Shown: piece by piece, positions 42,104 through 50,507 of the stretch
How positions within the stretch are numbered: the first letter of the stretch is position 1
How the letters are laid out: each line of letters starts with the position of its first letter
Assembly: GCF_014649755.1 (NCBI RefSeq)
Contig: NZ_BMTQ01000012.1
Location: forward strand, 62,001-126,000
Direction of reading: 5' to 3'
Source: Streptomyces litmocidini
GTDB taxonomy: Bacteria > Actinomycetota > Actinomycetes > Streptomycetales > Streptomycetaceae
Length of the DNA stretch: 64,000 nucleotides
Program-made: the position numbers and the translations under genes
The notes under the pieces: model-generated
What the model was told of the DNA's origin: nothing
Seen by the model: the letters and a program-made list of their open reading frames with translations, nothing else
Databases searched by the model: none

Positions 42104-43693
42104 TCAGTCGCACCCCTTGGTGCTCTCGGCCGTGATCGCCTCGGCCGTGTACGGGCACTGGAAGCCGATCCAGCGCAACTGCTCCCACAGCTGCGGCCAG
42201 GGCTTCAGCGGGCCGCGGCACACCAGGAACCCCTGGCCGTCGTCGGAGACCGGGAGGTCGTTCTCGTACGCGCCGCGCGGCTCGCACGAGGCGAAGAGCG
42301 CCCCGAACCCCTTCGGGTCGACGCCGATGGCGATGACGGTCGTCTTGTCCTCGCCGGGCACGCCGAAGTCGGCGTACGAGTTGTGGCCGCTGTACGCCTT
42401 CGGCAGCCCGTACTCCGGCCCCCACTTGTCGATCGCGCCCGCCTGGCCGTAGTGGTTGCCGTAGATGACGGTGTGCGCCTGCTCGTCCGCAGGCAGCGAG
42501 CGGTAGACGGCGCCCACCTGCCGGGTCATCTCGGGCCAGCCGACCTGGTCGAACTGGACGATGGCCATGCCGCTGAGGACGGGGTTCCCCGCGTACACGT
42601 GGAGCGGCAGCGTCGGCAGCAGCAGGATCGCGCTGCTCAGGGCGTTGAGCGCGGTCAGCCCGCCGATCACCCCGAGCCGCTTGGCGTCGCGGGCCCACCG
42701 GTCGACGACCACGGCCCCCGCGGCGAGGAGCACGTACTGCAGCGCGGTGGTGTAGGCGCCCTGTCCGCCGACGACCAGCAGCACGACCACCATCAGCGGG
42801 TACGACCAGCCGACGAACCGGTAGGCGCGCCACTCGGGGCGGCGCAGCAGCGCGACGAGACCGGCGATCCACACCGGGTTGAGGAAGAAGCCGATGAGGA
42901 GGAGCTGCATCGGGACGAAGGTGCTGCGGGACAGGGAATCCAGCGCCTTGGACAGCGCGGCGCTCATCTCCAGCTGCGGCATGCCGTGCGTGATCTGCCA
43001 GATCAGCACGGGCGAGGCGATCACCACGGCCACGCCGACCGCGGCCGGGAAGCGCCGGGTCCGGAACACCCACCGCGGTCCGGACACCAGCAGACCGGCC
43101 CCCAGGCAGAGCAGCAGGAGGACCAGCAGGTACTTCGCGGTCAGGCCGACGCCGACCACGACGCCGATCGCCCACCACAGACGGGTGTCGCGGGTGCGCG
43201 CCATCCGGATCAGCAGCCAGGTCACCGTGATCCAGGACAGCTCGTCCCAGTTGTTGGTGCCCATGATGTGGCCGGTGTACATGACCAGGCCCGAGGCGAA
43301 CGCCATGAACCCCGCGAGCACCTGCGCCCGGGAGCCGCCGCCCAGCTCGCGGGCTATCAGCGGGGCGAGCAGCACGGCGAGGGAGGCGAGCAGCGCCGGC
43401 ACCACGCGGAAGCCGAAGAGGTTGTCCCCGAAGACCGCCATCTCGGCCTTGGCGACGAGGGCGACGAGCGGCGGCTGGTCGACGTAGCCCCACGCGAGGT
43501 GACGGCTCGCCGCCCGGGTGTAGAGCTCGTCCACGTGGTAGCCGTGCCGGGTGGCCAGCACCAGCAGGCACACCGTCATCGCGGCGGCGGTCAGGGACAC
43601 CGGCCGCCACGGCACGGGAGCGAGCCCCGCCCCCTCCGGCGGCGGCGTGGACGCCTCCTGGTCCGAGGGCGCGGTCGCTTTCACGAAAGTCAT
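42104..43693 (-). CDS. GT39-like membrane glycosyltransferase
   Basis: This 529-residue GT-C protein has about ten membrane helices and the catalytic acidic pair Asp55-Glu56 in HVDELYTRAASRHLAWG, followed by YVDQPPLVALVAK, typical of the ArnT/PMT (GT39) superfamily. These use polyprenyl-phosphate sugars on the outer face of the membrane. The C-terminal soluble region (about 390-529) probably binds the acceptor. It may belong to the neighbouring peptide cluster, adding a sugar outside the cell, or be a general envelope enzyme; sequence alone does not decide. Convergent with the FHA gene across 108 bases. Confidence 0.82.
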   Translation of the reverse strand: MTFVKATAPSDQEASTPPPEGAGLAPVPWRPVSLTAAAMTVCLLVLATRHGYHVDELYTRAASRHLAWGYVDQPPLVALVAKAEMAVFGDNLFGFRVVPALLASLAVLLAPLIARELGGGSRAQVLAGFMAFASGLVMYTGHIMGTNNWDELSWITVTWLLIRMARTRDTRLWWAIGVVVGVGLTAKYLLVLLLLCLGAGLLVSGPRWVFRTRRFPAAVGVAVVIASPVLIWQITHGMPQLEMSAALSKALDSLSRSTFVPMQLLLIGFFLNPVWIAGLVALLRRPEWRAYRFVGWSYPLMVVVLLVVGGQGAYTTALQYVLLAAGAVVVDRWARDAKRLGVIGGLTALNALSSAILLLPTLPLHVYAGNPVLSGMAIVQFDQVGWPEMTRQVGAVYRSLPADEQAHTVIYGNHYGQAGAIDKWGPEYGLPKAYSGHNSYADFGVPGEDKTTVIAIGVDPKGFGALFASCEPRGAYENDLPVSDDGQGFLVCRGPLKPWPQLWEQLRWIGFQCPYTAEAITAESTKGCD

Positions 43694-43947
43694 CGGGACT
43701 CCGTTCCGTCAGGGCTCGCCGGCCGTGCCGGAACGCCGGACACGACTCAGCCCTCCAATATCGGCGCGCCCGCCGGTGTCCTCAACGAACTTGAACCGTG
43801 CCGACATCGCGCAGGCCGTGGCCCGCGTCCGGGGGCGGGAGGCGCTTGGCCTGGGAGTTTCGTCCAGGGGGCAACTTGATGGCGAGGGCCGCCCCGCCGC
43901 CGGAACACTCGGTGACGTCGGCTGCCGTCACACAGGGAAGGCACGGC

Positions 43948-45285
43948 ATGACCCCACCCCTGCCGCGCAACCGGAACTACCGCGTTCTCTGGTCCGGCAT
44001 GCTCCTGTCGGAACTGGCCGGCGAGGTCGCGTACATCGCGTTCCCGCTGCTCGTGCTGGCCCACGGGGGCTCGGCGACCGCGGTCGCCGGCGTCGCCGCG
44101 GTGCTCGCCGGGGCCCGGACCCTGGTCAGCCTGCCCGCCGGGGTGCTGGCCGACCGCGCGGACCGCAAGCGGGTGATGGCGGCGACCCAGGGCGTCCGTA
44201 CGGTGGCGATGCTCAGCGTCGCCGTCGGCGTCCTGCTGGGCGACTGCCCGCTGTGGCACGTCCTGCTCGTGGCCGTCGTCGAGGGCGCGGCCGCCGGCGT
44301 CTTCGTACCGGCCGAGAACGCGGCCCTCCCCCAGGTCGTCCCGGAGGACGTGCTGCCGCGGGCACTGGCGCGCAACGCGGCCCGGCCGTTCGCCGCGCTG
44401 CTGATCGGTCCGGCGCTGGCCGGTTTCACGTTCGGGCTGCACGAGGTCCTGCCGTTCGCGCTGAACACCTCGGTCCTCGCGGTGTCGTTCGTGGCGCTGG
44501 CCGCCCTGCACCTGCCGCGCCGCGCCGCCGGCCCCCCGGTCGGGTCCCCGGCCGACGGAGGGGCCGTGACCACCGTCGCGCCGCGGCCCGGCGGGTTCGG
44601 GCCGCTGCTGCGCATGCGGACCGTACGCGCGACGACGGCCTGGATCGTCGGCGTCAACCTCGCGTTCCACACCCTGGTCGTGCTCGTGCTCGTCGTGTCG
44701 GGCGAGGAGCACGTCGCGCCCGGGCAGATGGGCCTGATGATGACGTGCTTCGGCGCGGGCGGTCTGGTCGGCGCCCTGATCGCCGACCGTCTGCACGCGG
44801 CGGCGCTGTCGCCGGGGGCGCTGGTCATCGGCTCGACCTGGGTCTTCGCCGCCGTCGCCGTCGCCATGGCGTACGCGCCGCGCGGGGTGCCGCTCGGCAT
44901 CCTGCTGGGCGTGGCCGCGACGGCCATGCCGGTCGCGAACACGACCGTGATCACCTGTCAGCTGGCGTCCGTGCCCGACGGCTTGCGGGGGCGCCTGTCC
45001 GGCCTGGTCGCCCTCGGTTCCGAACTGGCCGCCACGGCCGGCCCCGTCACGGCCGGTGTGCTGTCGGCCGGCACCGGCGACGGGTCGGTGCGCATGCTCG
45101 GCGCGGCCGGGCTGCTGGCGGTCGTCGCCGTCGGCGCCACCCTGAGCCCGACGCTGCGCCGCCTGGGGCCTGCCTTCCGGATCGGGCCGGATCGGGGAGC
45201 GGGGCCCGGTGCGTCCGCTCGCGAGGCGGAGGAGGGGAGCAACGCGGCGGGGGCACCTCCCGGCGGTGGCCGGGGGAGTCACTGA
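43948..45285 (+). CDS. MFS efflux transporter, likely peptide-cluster exporter
   Basis: This 445-residue protein starts at ATG 43948 after GGGAAGG. It has about 12 membrane helices, with the MFS signature GVLADRADRKRV after TM2. The layout is that of the DHA3/enterobactin-macrolide efflux group (NYRVLWSGMLLSELAGEVAY at the start). It is separated from the hydroxylase gene by 136 bases on the same strand. In this context it probably exports the peptide or gives self-resistance. Confidence 0.83.
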   Translation: MTPPLPRNRNYRVLWSGMLLSELAGEVAYIAFPLLVLAHGGSATAVAGVAAVLAGARTLVSLPAGVLADRADRKRVMAATQGVRTVAMLSVAVGVLLGDCPLWHVLLVAVVEGAAAGVFVPAENAALPQVVPEDVLPRALARNAARPFAALLIGPALAGFTFGLHEVLPFALNTSVLAVSFVALAALHLPRRAAGPPVGSPADGGAVTTVAPRPGGFGPLLRMRTVRATTAWIVGVNLAFHTLVVLVLVVSGEEHVAPGQMGLMMTCFGAGGLVGALIADRLHAAALSPGALVIGSTWVFAAVAVAMAYAPRGVPLGILLGVAATAMPVANTTVITCQLASVPDGLRGRLSGLVALGSELAATAGPVTAGVLSAGTGDGSVRMLGAAGLLAVVAVGATLSPTLRRLGPAFRIGPDRGAGPGASAREAEEGSNAAGAPPGGGRGSH

Positions 45286-45421
45286 CCGACGACGACGCGG
45301 CGGGCGGGCGTGCCGGGCCCCGCGAGCCCGGCCTGATCCGGAAGACGGGCCCCGGCGCCGCCCCGGCCGTCCGGAGCGCCCCGGCCGGCGCGCTCCTGAC
45401 CACAGACAACGGAGGAAGAAG

Positions 45422-46450
45422 ATGCTGCAGCTCCAGCTGCGCGACGAGGACGTCGTCGCCATCGAGAAGATCACCGCGGAGGTCGCGGGACGGTTCTCGT
45501 CCATCGAGGATCCCGCCCTGCACCGGGCCGCCCAGGTCTACGCGCACGAGTTGCCCCGCGGGCTGCGGACGGCGCTGGTCGACTTCAGGCTGACCGAGCC
45601 GTCGGGGGTGCTGGTCGTGTCCGGGCTGCCGGTCGACGACCTGTCGCTCGGCCCCACACCGCCGGACTGGCGCGAGAAGGCCGCGCCCGACGCGACGCTG
45701 CGCCTGGACATCCCGTTCCTGCTCATCGGCTGCCTGCTGGGCGAGCCGATCGGCTGGGCCACCCAGCAGGACGGGCGGGTCATGCACGACATCTTCCCGA
45801 TGCGCGCCCACGAGCACGGTCAGATCGGCTGGGGAAGCGCGGAGACGCTCGCCTGGCACACCGAGGACGCCTTCCACCCCCTGCGCACCGACTACCTGGG
45901 GCTCATGTGCCTGCGCAACCCCGACGGGGTGGAGACGACCTTCGCCGACATCGCCGACGTGCGGCTCGACGAGGCGACGCGCGCGGCCCTGGCGGAGGAG
46001 CGCTTCAGGATCCTTCCGGACGACTCGCACCGGCCGCAGAACCAGGTGGGGGGCGACCACCGGGATCCCGAGGTGGCCGAGCTCATGAGGCGCAGCGCCG
46101 AGCGGGTGGAGAGCGCCCTGCGGTCCCCGGAGCCGGTGGCGGTCCTCTTCGGCTCCCCGAAGGAGCCGTACATCCGGCTGGATCCCTACTACATGCAGGG
46201 GGTGCAGGGTGAGCGCGAGCAGCGGGTGCTGGACGAGATCGGGGCGGCCCTGGACGGTGCGATGAGCGGGGTGGCGCTGGCCCCCGGCGACATCGCCTTC
46301 ATCGACAACTACCGCGTGGTGCACGGCCGCAAGCCCTTCCGGGCGCGGTTCGACGGCACCGACCGCTGGCTGCGGCGGCTGAACATCACCCGTGATCTGC
46401 GCAAGTCCCGGCACGCGCGGCTGACGGCGGAGTCGCGGGTCATCCACTGA
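45422..46450 (+). CDS. VioC-like Fe(II)/2-oxoglutarate amino-acid beta-hydroxylase
   Basis: This 342-residue clavaminate-synthase-like oxygenase resembles VioC (arginine 3-hydroxylase), MppO and AsnO, which supply beta-hydroxy amino acids to NRPSs. Shared blocks are GWATQQDGRV, WHTEDAF (His146 and Glu148 bind iron), FIDNYRVVHGR (His301, third ligand), and DRWLRRLNITRDL (Arg315 binds 2-oxoglutarate). Of the two Asp that hold the arginine guanidinium in VioC, the first matches Asp254, but the second position is Tyr256, so the substrate may not be arginine. ATG 45422 follows GGAGG. Confidence 0.87.
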   Translation: MLQLQLRDEDVVAIEKITAEVAGRFSSIEDPALHRAAQVYAHELPRGLRTALVDFRLTEPSGVLVVSGLPVDDLSLGPTPPDWREKAAPDATLRLDIPFLLIGCLLGEPIGWATQQDGRVMHDIFPMRAHEHGQIGWGSAETLAWHTEDAFHPLRTDYLGLMCLRNPDGVETTFADIADVRLDEATRAALAEERFRILPDDSHRPQNQVGGDHRDPEVAELMRRSAERVESALRSPEPVAVLFGSPKEPYIRLDPYYMQGVQGEREQRVLDEIGAALDGAMSGVALAPGDIAFIDNYRVVHGRKPFRARFDGTDRWLRRLNITRDLRKSRHARLTAESRVIH

Positions 46451-46837
46451 CGGCATATCTACTGACGGGTAATCCAACAATGCGCGGTGCGCGGCCGTCG
46501 ACCGGCCCGGAGTCTCCGACAATGAATTTTCGGCCGACTGCGACTGAATCGCGCCCGTCGCTTTCGAGACACGCGGAAAAGCGCGGCAGGCGCGCACGGA
46601 GTTCGACGAAATGATCAACGGCGGCGCGGGACGGTCGGCCCCGGTCGGAGGGGCGGAGCAGGTCAGGCATTGGCGACGGCTGGAGAGGAAACGGTCACCC
46701 GGATCGCAATTACGTGGCCGGGGCACTGAATAACGAGGAGTCGCCCCCCTACCAAATCATTGACGGATCAATATCATTGCCATCGTCGGCGACCCACGCA
46801 TGATCTCCTGCATGCAAAATGCGTCTCGGGGGTGGCA
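46451..46837. promoter_or_regulatory. A/T-richer promoter region of the winged-helix regulator
   Basis: This 387-base gap is less G+C-rich than its surroundings. It contains two ATCATTG copies (46756 and 46773, 17 bases apart), the first overlapping a TTGACG -35-like box (46760-46765), and a TGCATGCA palindrome (46809-46816) just before the start. No gene is supported. Confidence 0.4.
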
Positions 46838-47803
46838 ATGTTGCGCATCAAAGTTTCCAGCGAAGACATACAGCGGTTAAGAATGGTCCATACTTTAGGG
46901 CCCGTGTCCGAAGCGGTCTTCGCCCTCCACCACTTCGGACGCGACCGGGCGCGCGGCGGTGTCGGCTGGCACAAGTTCGTGCGCGAGCGCCTCGGCGACG
47001 ACCTGCCCGCCGTGGGCGAGGTGGTGTCCAAGTACCGGGTGGTTCCCGACCTCCTGTGGCTGCTGGAACGGGAGGGCGCCGACGCCGACTCGGTACCGCC
47101 GGCCGTGCGCGCCCGCGCCCGCCGCCTCGCCCAGATCGTCTTCCTGTTCTGCAGCGCGGGCGTCCTGCCCTACTGGTCGCAGTTACGGGCCCGGCTGGAG
47201 ATCGAGCGCGACGTGCGCGGGCGGATAGCGATCACGAACGGCGTCGAATTCCTGCTCGCGGGGCTGCACCCCAAGGTGACGTGGGAGTCCTCGGAGCTGT
47301 GCATCGCGTCCCCCACCGACCTCGAGATCGCACTCGACGGACGCGGCATGATCCTGAGCCCCTCGCTCTTCCTCCCCGACAAGACCTGCGTGCTCGTGCG
47401 CTCCGAGCGGCAGGCCGGCGTGCCGGCGCTCGTCTTCTCCGTGCCCCTGGACCTCAACGACCTGGAACCGCCCTCCGAGGAGTCCGAGGTCGAGGGCGAC
47501 CGGGCGCTGGCCGCCCTGGTCGGAGCCACCCGCGCGGCGGCCCTGCGCGCGCTGTCCGAGAGCGGCACCACCGGCGACCTGTCGGACCGGCTCGGCATCT
47601 CCCTCTCCGGTGCCAGCAAGCAGGCCACCGTCCTGCGGGAGGCGGGGCTGATCACGACGCTGCGCAACCGCACCACCGCCACGCACACGCTCACCCCGCT
47701 CGGCCTGGCGCTCCTGCAGAGGGAGCTGCCCGCCGAGGTCACCGGCCCGCCGGGCGGGCCGCGGGCGCGCGAGCCGAGGCGCGTCGCGGGACCGCGCGGC
47801 TGA
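46838..47803 (+). CDS. ArsR-like winged-helix regulator with three TTA codons
   Basis: This 321-residue protein starts at ATG 46838 after GGGGGTGG. The N-terminal two-thirds (SEDIQRLRMVHTLGPVSEAVFAL...) is the domain found in Streptomyces ArsR/DUF5937-type regulators. The C-terminal winged helix (about 240-305; ALRALSESGTTGDLSDRLGISLSGASKQATVLREAGLI) binds DNA. Codons 14, 20 and 116 are TTA, so translation should depend on bldA. As the only stand-alone regulator next to the NRPS genes it is the likely cluster switch. Confidence 0.85.
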   Translation: MLRIKVSSEDIQRLRMVHTLGPVSEAVFALHHFGRDRARGGVGWHKFVRERLGDDLPAVGEVVSKYRVVPDLLWLLEREGADADSVPPAVRARARRLAQIVFLFCSAGVLPYWSQLRARLEIERDVRGRIAITNGVEFLLAGLHPKVTWESSELCIASPTDLEIALDGRGMILSPSLFLPDKTCVLVRSERQAGVPALVFSVPLDLNDLEPPSEESEVEGDRALAALVGATRAAALRALSESGTTGDLSDRLGISLSGASKQATVLREAGLITTLRNRTTATHTLTPLGLALLQRELPAEVTGPPGGPRAREPRRVAGPRG

Positions 47804-47857
47804 GGCATGACCCGCGTCCCGACGGCCACGCGGCTACGGCATGACCCGCGTCTCGAC
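47795..47857. repeat. Imperfect 29-bp direct repeat spanning two convergent gene ends
   Basis: Positions 47795-47823 and 47829-47857 match except at three bases (both contain GGCATGACCCGCGTC), offset 34. The first copy carries the regulator stop codon, the second the end of the ABC gene. Confidence 0.6.
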
Positions 47858-48475
47858 CACACGCCCCTCGGCGAGCAGCACCACCGCGTCGGCCCGTTCG
47901 AGAGAGGCCAGGTCCGTGGCCGAGGCCACGACGCAGAGCCCCTGCCGGTCCACCAGCTCGCGCACCATGTCCAGGACCCCCGCGGCGGTGGCGGGCGGAA
48001 GTCCGACGGTGAGGTCGTCGACGAGCAGCACGTCGGGAGCGCCGGAGACCGCGGCCACGACCGCCGCCACCCGCTGCCGAGCCTCCGTCAGTTCGCGTAC
48101 GGGGGTGTCCCGCTCCTCCCAGAGGTCCAGCCGGCGCAGCGCGCCCCGCACCACCTCCGCCGCTCCGGCCGGCATCGGATCGAGCCCCGAGGCGAGCGTG
48201 GCGATCGTCGCCGCCTGCTCCGGCACGGGCAGGAGACCGACGTGCGCGAGCCGGAGCCCCTCGGCGAGCCGGACCTCCCCCGCCGTCACCGGCTCCAGAC
48301 CGGCGGCGCACCGCAGCACGCCGGTCTTGCCCGCGGCGGCCGGTCCGGCCAGCGCCGTCCAGGTGCCGCCGTCGCACGCGAAGGACACGTTCTCGATCGA
48401 GTACCCGGATTCGGCGCCTCCGGCGGCGTTCGTGCCGACATGACATAGCTGCAGCGCCGGACTCTGTTCAGTCAT
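47834..48475 (-). CDS. Degenerate ABC-type ATPase domain protein
   Basis: This 213-residue protein keeps a good Walker A (GPAAAGKT, 44-51) and Walker B (DVLLVDD, 148-154). The signature LSGGQ is replaced by ELTEARQ (128-134), the catalytic Glu after Walker B is Asp154, the D-loop is changed, and the H-loop His is absent (SATDLAS). No permease gene is adjacent. It may bind ATP without normal transport, for example as a regulatory or resistance (ABC-F-like) partner; F-type linkers are missing, however. Divergent from the two-component genes. Confidence 0.75.
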   Translation of the reverse strand: MTEQSPALQLCHVGTNAAGGAESGYSIENVSFACDGGTWTALAGPAAAGKTGVLRCAAGLEPVTAGEVRLAEGLRLAHVGLLPVPEQAATIATLASGLDPMPAGAAEVVRGALRRLDLWEERDTPVRELTEARQRVAAVVAAVSGAPDVLLVDDLTVGLPPATAAGVLDMVRELVDRQGLCVVASATDLASLERADAVVLLAEGRVVETRVMP

Positions 48476-48649
48476 GGTGGTCTCTTTCCATGCTCGGGAG
48501 GTAGGTTGTGCAACCGGTCCGCCGTCCCCGTTCCCACTCGGCGGAAGTGAGTCGATTCCGTCCACCTCTGGTCCCCGACACTCGGTCTGACCGGCATGTT
48601 AGGGCCTTCGGTGCGGAAGAGCCCATACCTTCCGCCCCAGGGAAAGAAC

Positions 48650-48663
48650 TACAGCCTGCTGTA
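48650..48663 (+). promoter_or_regulatory. Inverted repeat touching the kinase start codon
   Basis: TACAGC (48650-48655) and GCTGTA (48658-48663), two bases apart, end right at the ATG at 48664, where no Shine-Dalgarno sequence is seen. GGTTG-TG-CAACC at 48504-48515 is a second small inverted repeat in the same divergent gap. Either may be an operator for the ABC/two-component promoters. Confidence 0.35.
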
Positions 48664-49821
48664 ATGCGCGCGAAGTCGCGTTCTGCTCCGGTGATCCGCG
48701 CCTGGTCGCCACCGCTGCGGGCCACGGCTTATCTCCTCGGGGAATTCGGCACCGCGATCATGAGCATTCTCTCCTTCCTGCCGCTCTTCCACCCGGGCAT
48801 GCGCCGGTCGTGGGCCGAATGGCACCGGCAGCGGGCCGGGCGGCTGCTGGACCGCCCGGTCCAGGAACAGGACATCGACCTCCCCCGTCATCTGTACTGG
48901 CTCGTCCTGCACGTCACCCTGGGCACCGCCTGCGGGCTCGCCACGGTCGTCTGCGTCGGCAACGCGCTGGTGATCGCGGCGACTCCCCTGCTGGCACGGG
49001 CGTTTCCGGCACGGGAACACCCGAAGACGGTGCTGGACGTCCCGGTGGCCGGCTGGCAGGAGGCCGTCGCCGGTCCGTCGGTGGGATCCGTCCTGTTCGC
49101 CGTCGGATGCCTGGCGCTGCCGCCGCTCGCCACGGGCTACGCCCGCCTGACCCTGGCCGTGCTCGCGCCGTCGCGCACCCGGATGCTCGCCGACCGCGTG
49201 GCCGCGCTCACCCGCACCCGCATCGACGCGATCGAGGCGCACGGCGCCGAACTGCGGCGGATCGAACGCGACCTGCACGACGGCACCCAGGCACGGCTGG
49301 TGGCGGTCGCCATGCGGCTCGCGGTCGCCCGGCAGTGCCTCGACCGCGACCTGTCCACCGTCGCCCGGATGCTGCGCGAGGCGACCGACGTCACCGAGGA
49401 GGCGATGGTCGAGCTCCGCGAGGTCCTCCGCGGCATCTATCCGCCCATCCTCGCCGACCGCGGGCTGCCGGGAGCCCTGCGCACCGTCGCCGCCCGGGGC
49501 GGCGTCCCGGTCTCCATCGACATCGGCGAGCTGCACCGGATCCCGGCGGCCATCGAGGCGGTCGCCTACTTCGTGGTCACCGAGGCGCTGACGAACGTGG
49601 CCAAGCACAGCCGGGCCACGGCGGCGGCGCTCAGGGTGTGGCGCGTCGAGGACGTGCTGACGGTCGTCGTCACCGACAACGGCGTGGGCGGCGCGCGGGA
49701 GAACGCCGGCAGCGGACTGGCCGGGCTCCGCGGCCGCGCCCAGGCCCTCGACGGCCGCGTCACGGTCGTCAGCCCGGCGGGCGGCCCCACCACGATCACC
49801 GTGGAACTGCCGTGCGGATAG
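48664..49821 (+). CDS. NarL-type sensor histidine kinase
   Basis: This 385-residue protein has membrane segments at about 80-112 and 138-170 (after a cytoplasmic N-terminus), a dimerisation helix with ERDLHDGTQARL (His205; HisKA_3 type), and a HATPase with VTEALTNVAKHS and TDNGVGGA...GSGLAGLRGRA. The start is uncertain because there is no clear ribosome site before ATG 48664. It overlaps its response regulator by 10 bases. Position next to the NRPS suggests control of, or resistance to, the peptide. Confidence 0.85.
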   Translation: MRAKSRSAPVIRAWSPPLRATAYLLGEFGTAIMSILSFLPLFHPGMRRSWAEWHRQRAGRLLDRPVQEQDIDLPRHLYWLVLHVTLGTACGLATVVCVGNALVIAATPLLARAFPAREHPKTVLDVPVAGWQEAVAGPSVGSVLFAVGCLALPPLATGYARLTLAVLAPSRTRMLADRVAALTRTRIDAIEAHGAELRRIERDLHDGTQARLVAVAMRLAVARQCLDRDLSTVARMLREATDVTEEAMVELREVLRGIYPPILADRGLPGALRTVAARGGVPVSIDIGELHRIPAAIEAVAYFVVTEALTNVAKHSRATAAALRVWRVEDVLTVVVTDNGVGGARENAGSGLAGLRGRAQALDGRVTVVSPAGGPTTITVELPCG

Positions 49822-50453
49822 TCATCGCCGAGGACAACGTCCTGCTCGCCACCGGCCTGGAGCTGCTGCTGACCCACGCCGGCTACGAGGTGGCCGAGGT
49901 CGCCGACGAGGCCGGGGGGTTCCTGGCCGCGGTCGACCGGCACCGTCCGGCCGTCACCATCGTCGACGTACGGCTGCCGCCCTCGTTCCGCGACGAGGGC
50001 ATCCGGGCCGCGATCGAGGCCCGGCGCCTCCACCCCGGCCTGCCGGTCCTGGTCCTGTCCCAGTACGTGGAGCAGACGTACGCCTCCGAGTTGCTCTCCG
50101 GCGGCGGGGGCGGCGTCGGCTACCTGCTCAAGGACCGCATCAGCCGGGTCGACGAGTTCCTGGAGGCGCTCGACCGGGTGGCCGGCGGCGGCACCGCGCT
50201 CGACCCCGACGTGGTGGCCCAGTTGCTCGCCGGCCGCTCCCGACCGCTGTCCACGCTCACCCGCCGGGAGCGGGAGGTCCTGGCGCTCATGGCCGAGGGG
50301 CACGACAACGCCACGCTGGCCGCGAAGCTGTCCGTCACCGACAACGCCGTGCACAAGCACATCGGCAACATCTTCGCGAAGTTCGGTCTCACCGAGACCG
50401 ACGCCGGCCATCGACGGGTCCGGGCCGTGCTGACCTATCTGGAGGCGCGCTGA
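49812..50453 (+). CDS. NarL/LuxR-type response regulator
   Basis: This 213-residue partner of the upstream kinase has a receiver domain with Glu7/Asp8 and phosphoacceptor Asp52 (TIVDVRLP), then a LuxR-type helix-turn-helix (LTRREREVLALMAEG... VTDNAVHKHIGNIFAKFGL). It starts at GTG 49812 inside the kinase gene, so it is translationally coupled. A bidirectional terminator follows. Confidence 0.9.
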   Translation: MRIVIAEDNVLLATGLELLLTHAGYEVAEVADEAGGFLAAVDRHRPAVTIVDVRLPPSFRDEGIRAAIEARRLHPGLPVLVLSQYVEQTYASELLSGGGGGVGYLLKDRISRVDEFLEALDRVAGGGTALDPDVVAQLLAGRSRPLSTLTRREREVLALMAEGHDNATLAAKLSVTDNAVHKHIGNIFAKFGLTETDAGHRRVRAVLTYLEAR

Positions 50454-50461
50454 CACGAGAA

Positions 50462-50494
50462 CGGCGGGGCCCCTCCGGGAAAGGGGCCCCGCCG
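50462..50494. terminator. Bidirectional terminator between regulator and thioesterase genes
   Basis: Perfect 13-bp stem (50462-50474 with 50482-50494), 7-base loop, in the 54-base convergent gap; ends both the two-component and the NRPS transcript. Confidence 0.8.
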
Positions 50495-50507
50495 CCGGCG
50501 GGCCGCG

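Noticed and set aside
46440..46837. Small genes in the spacer upstream of the winged-helix regulator
   Set aside because: Short frames on either strand lack ribosome sites and recognisable sequence.
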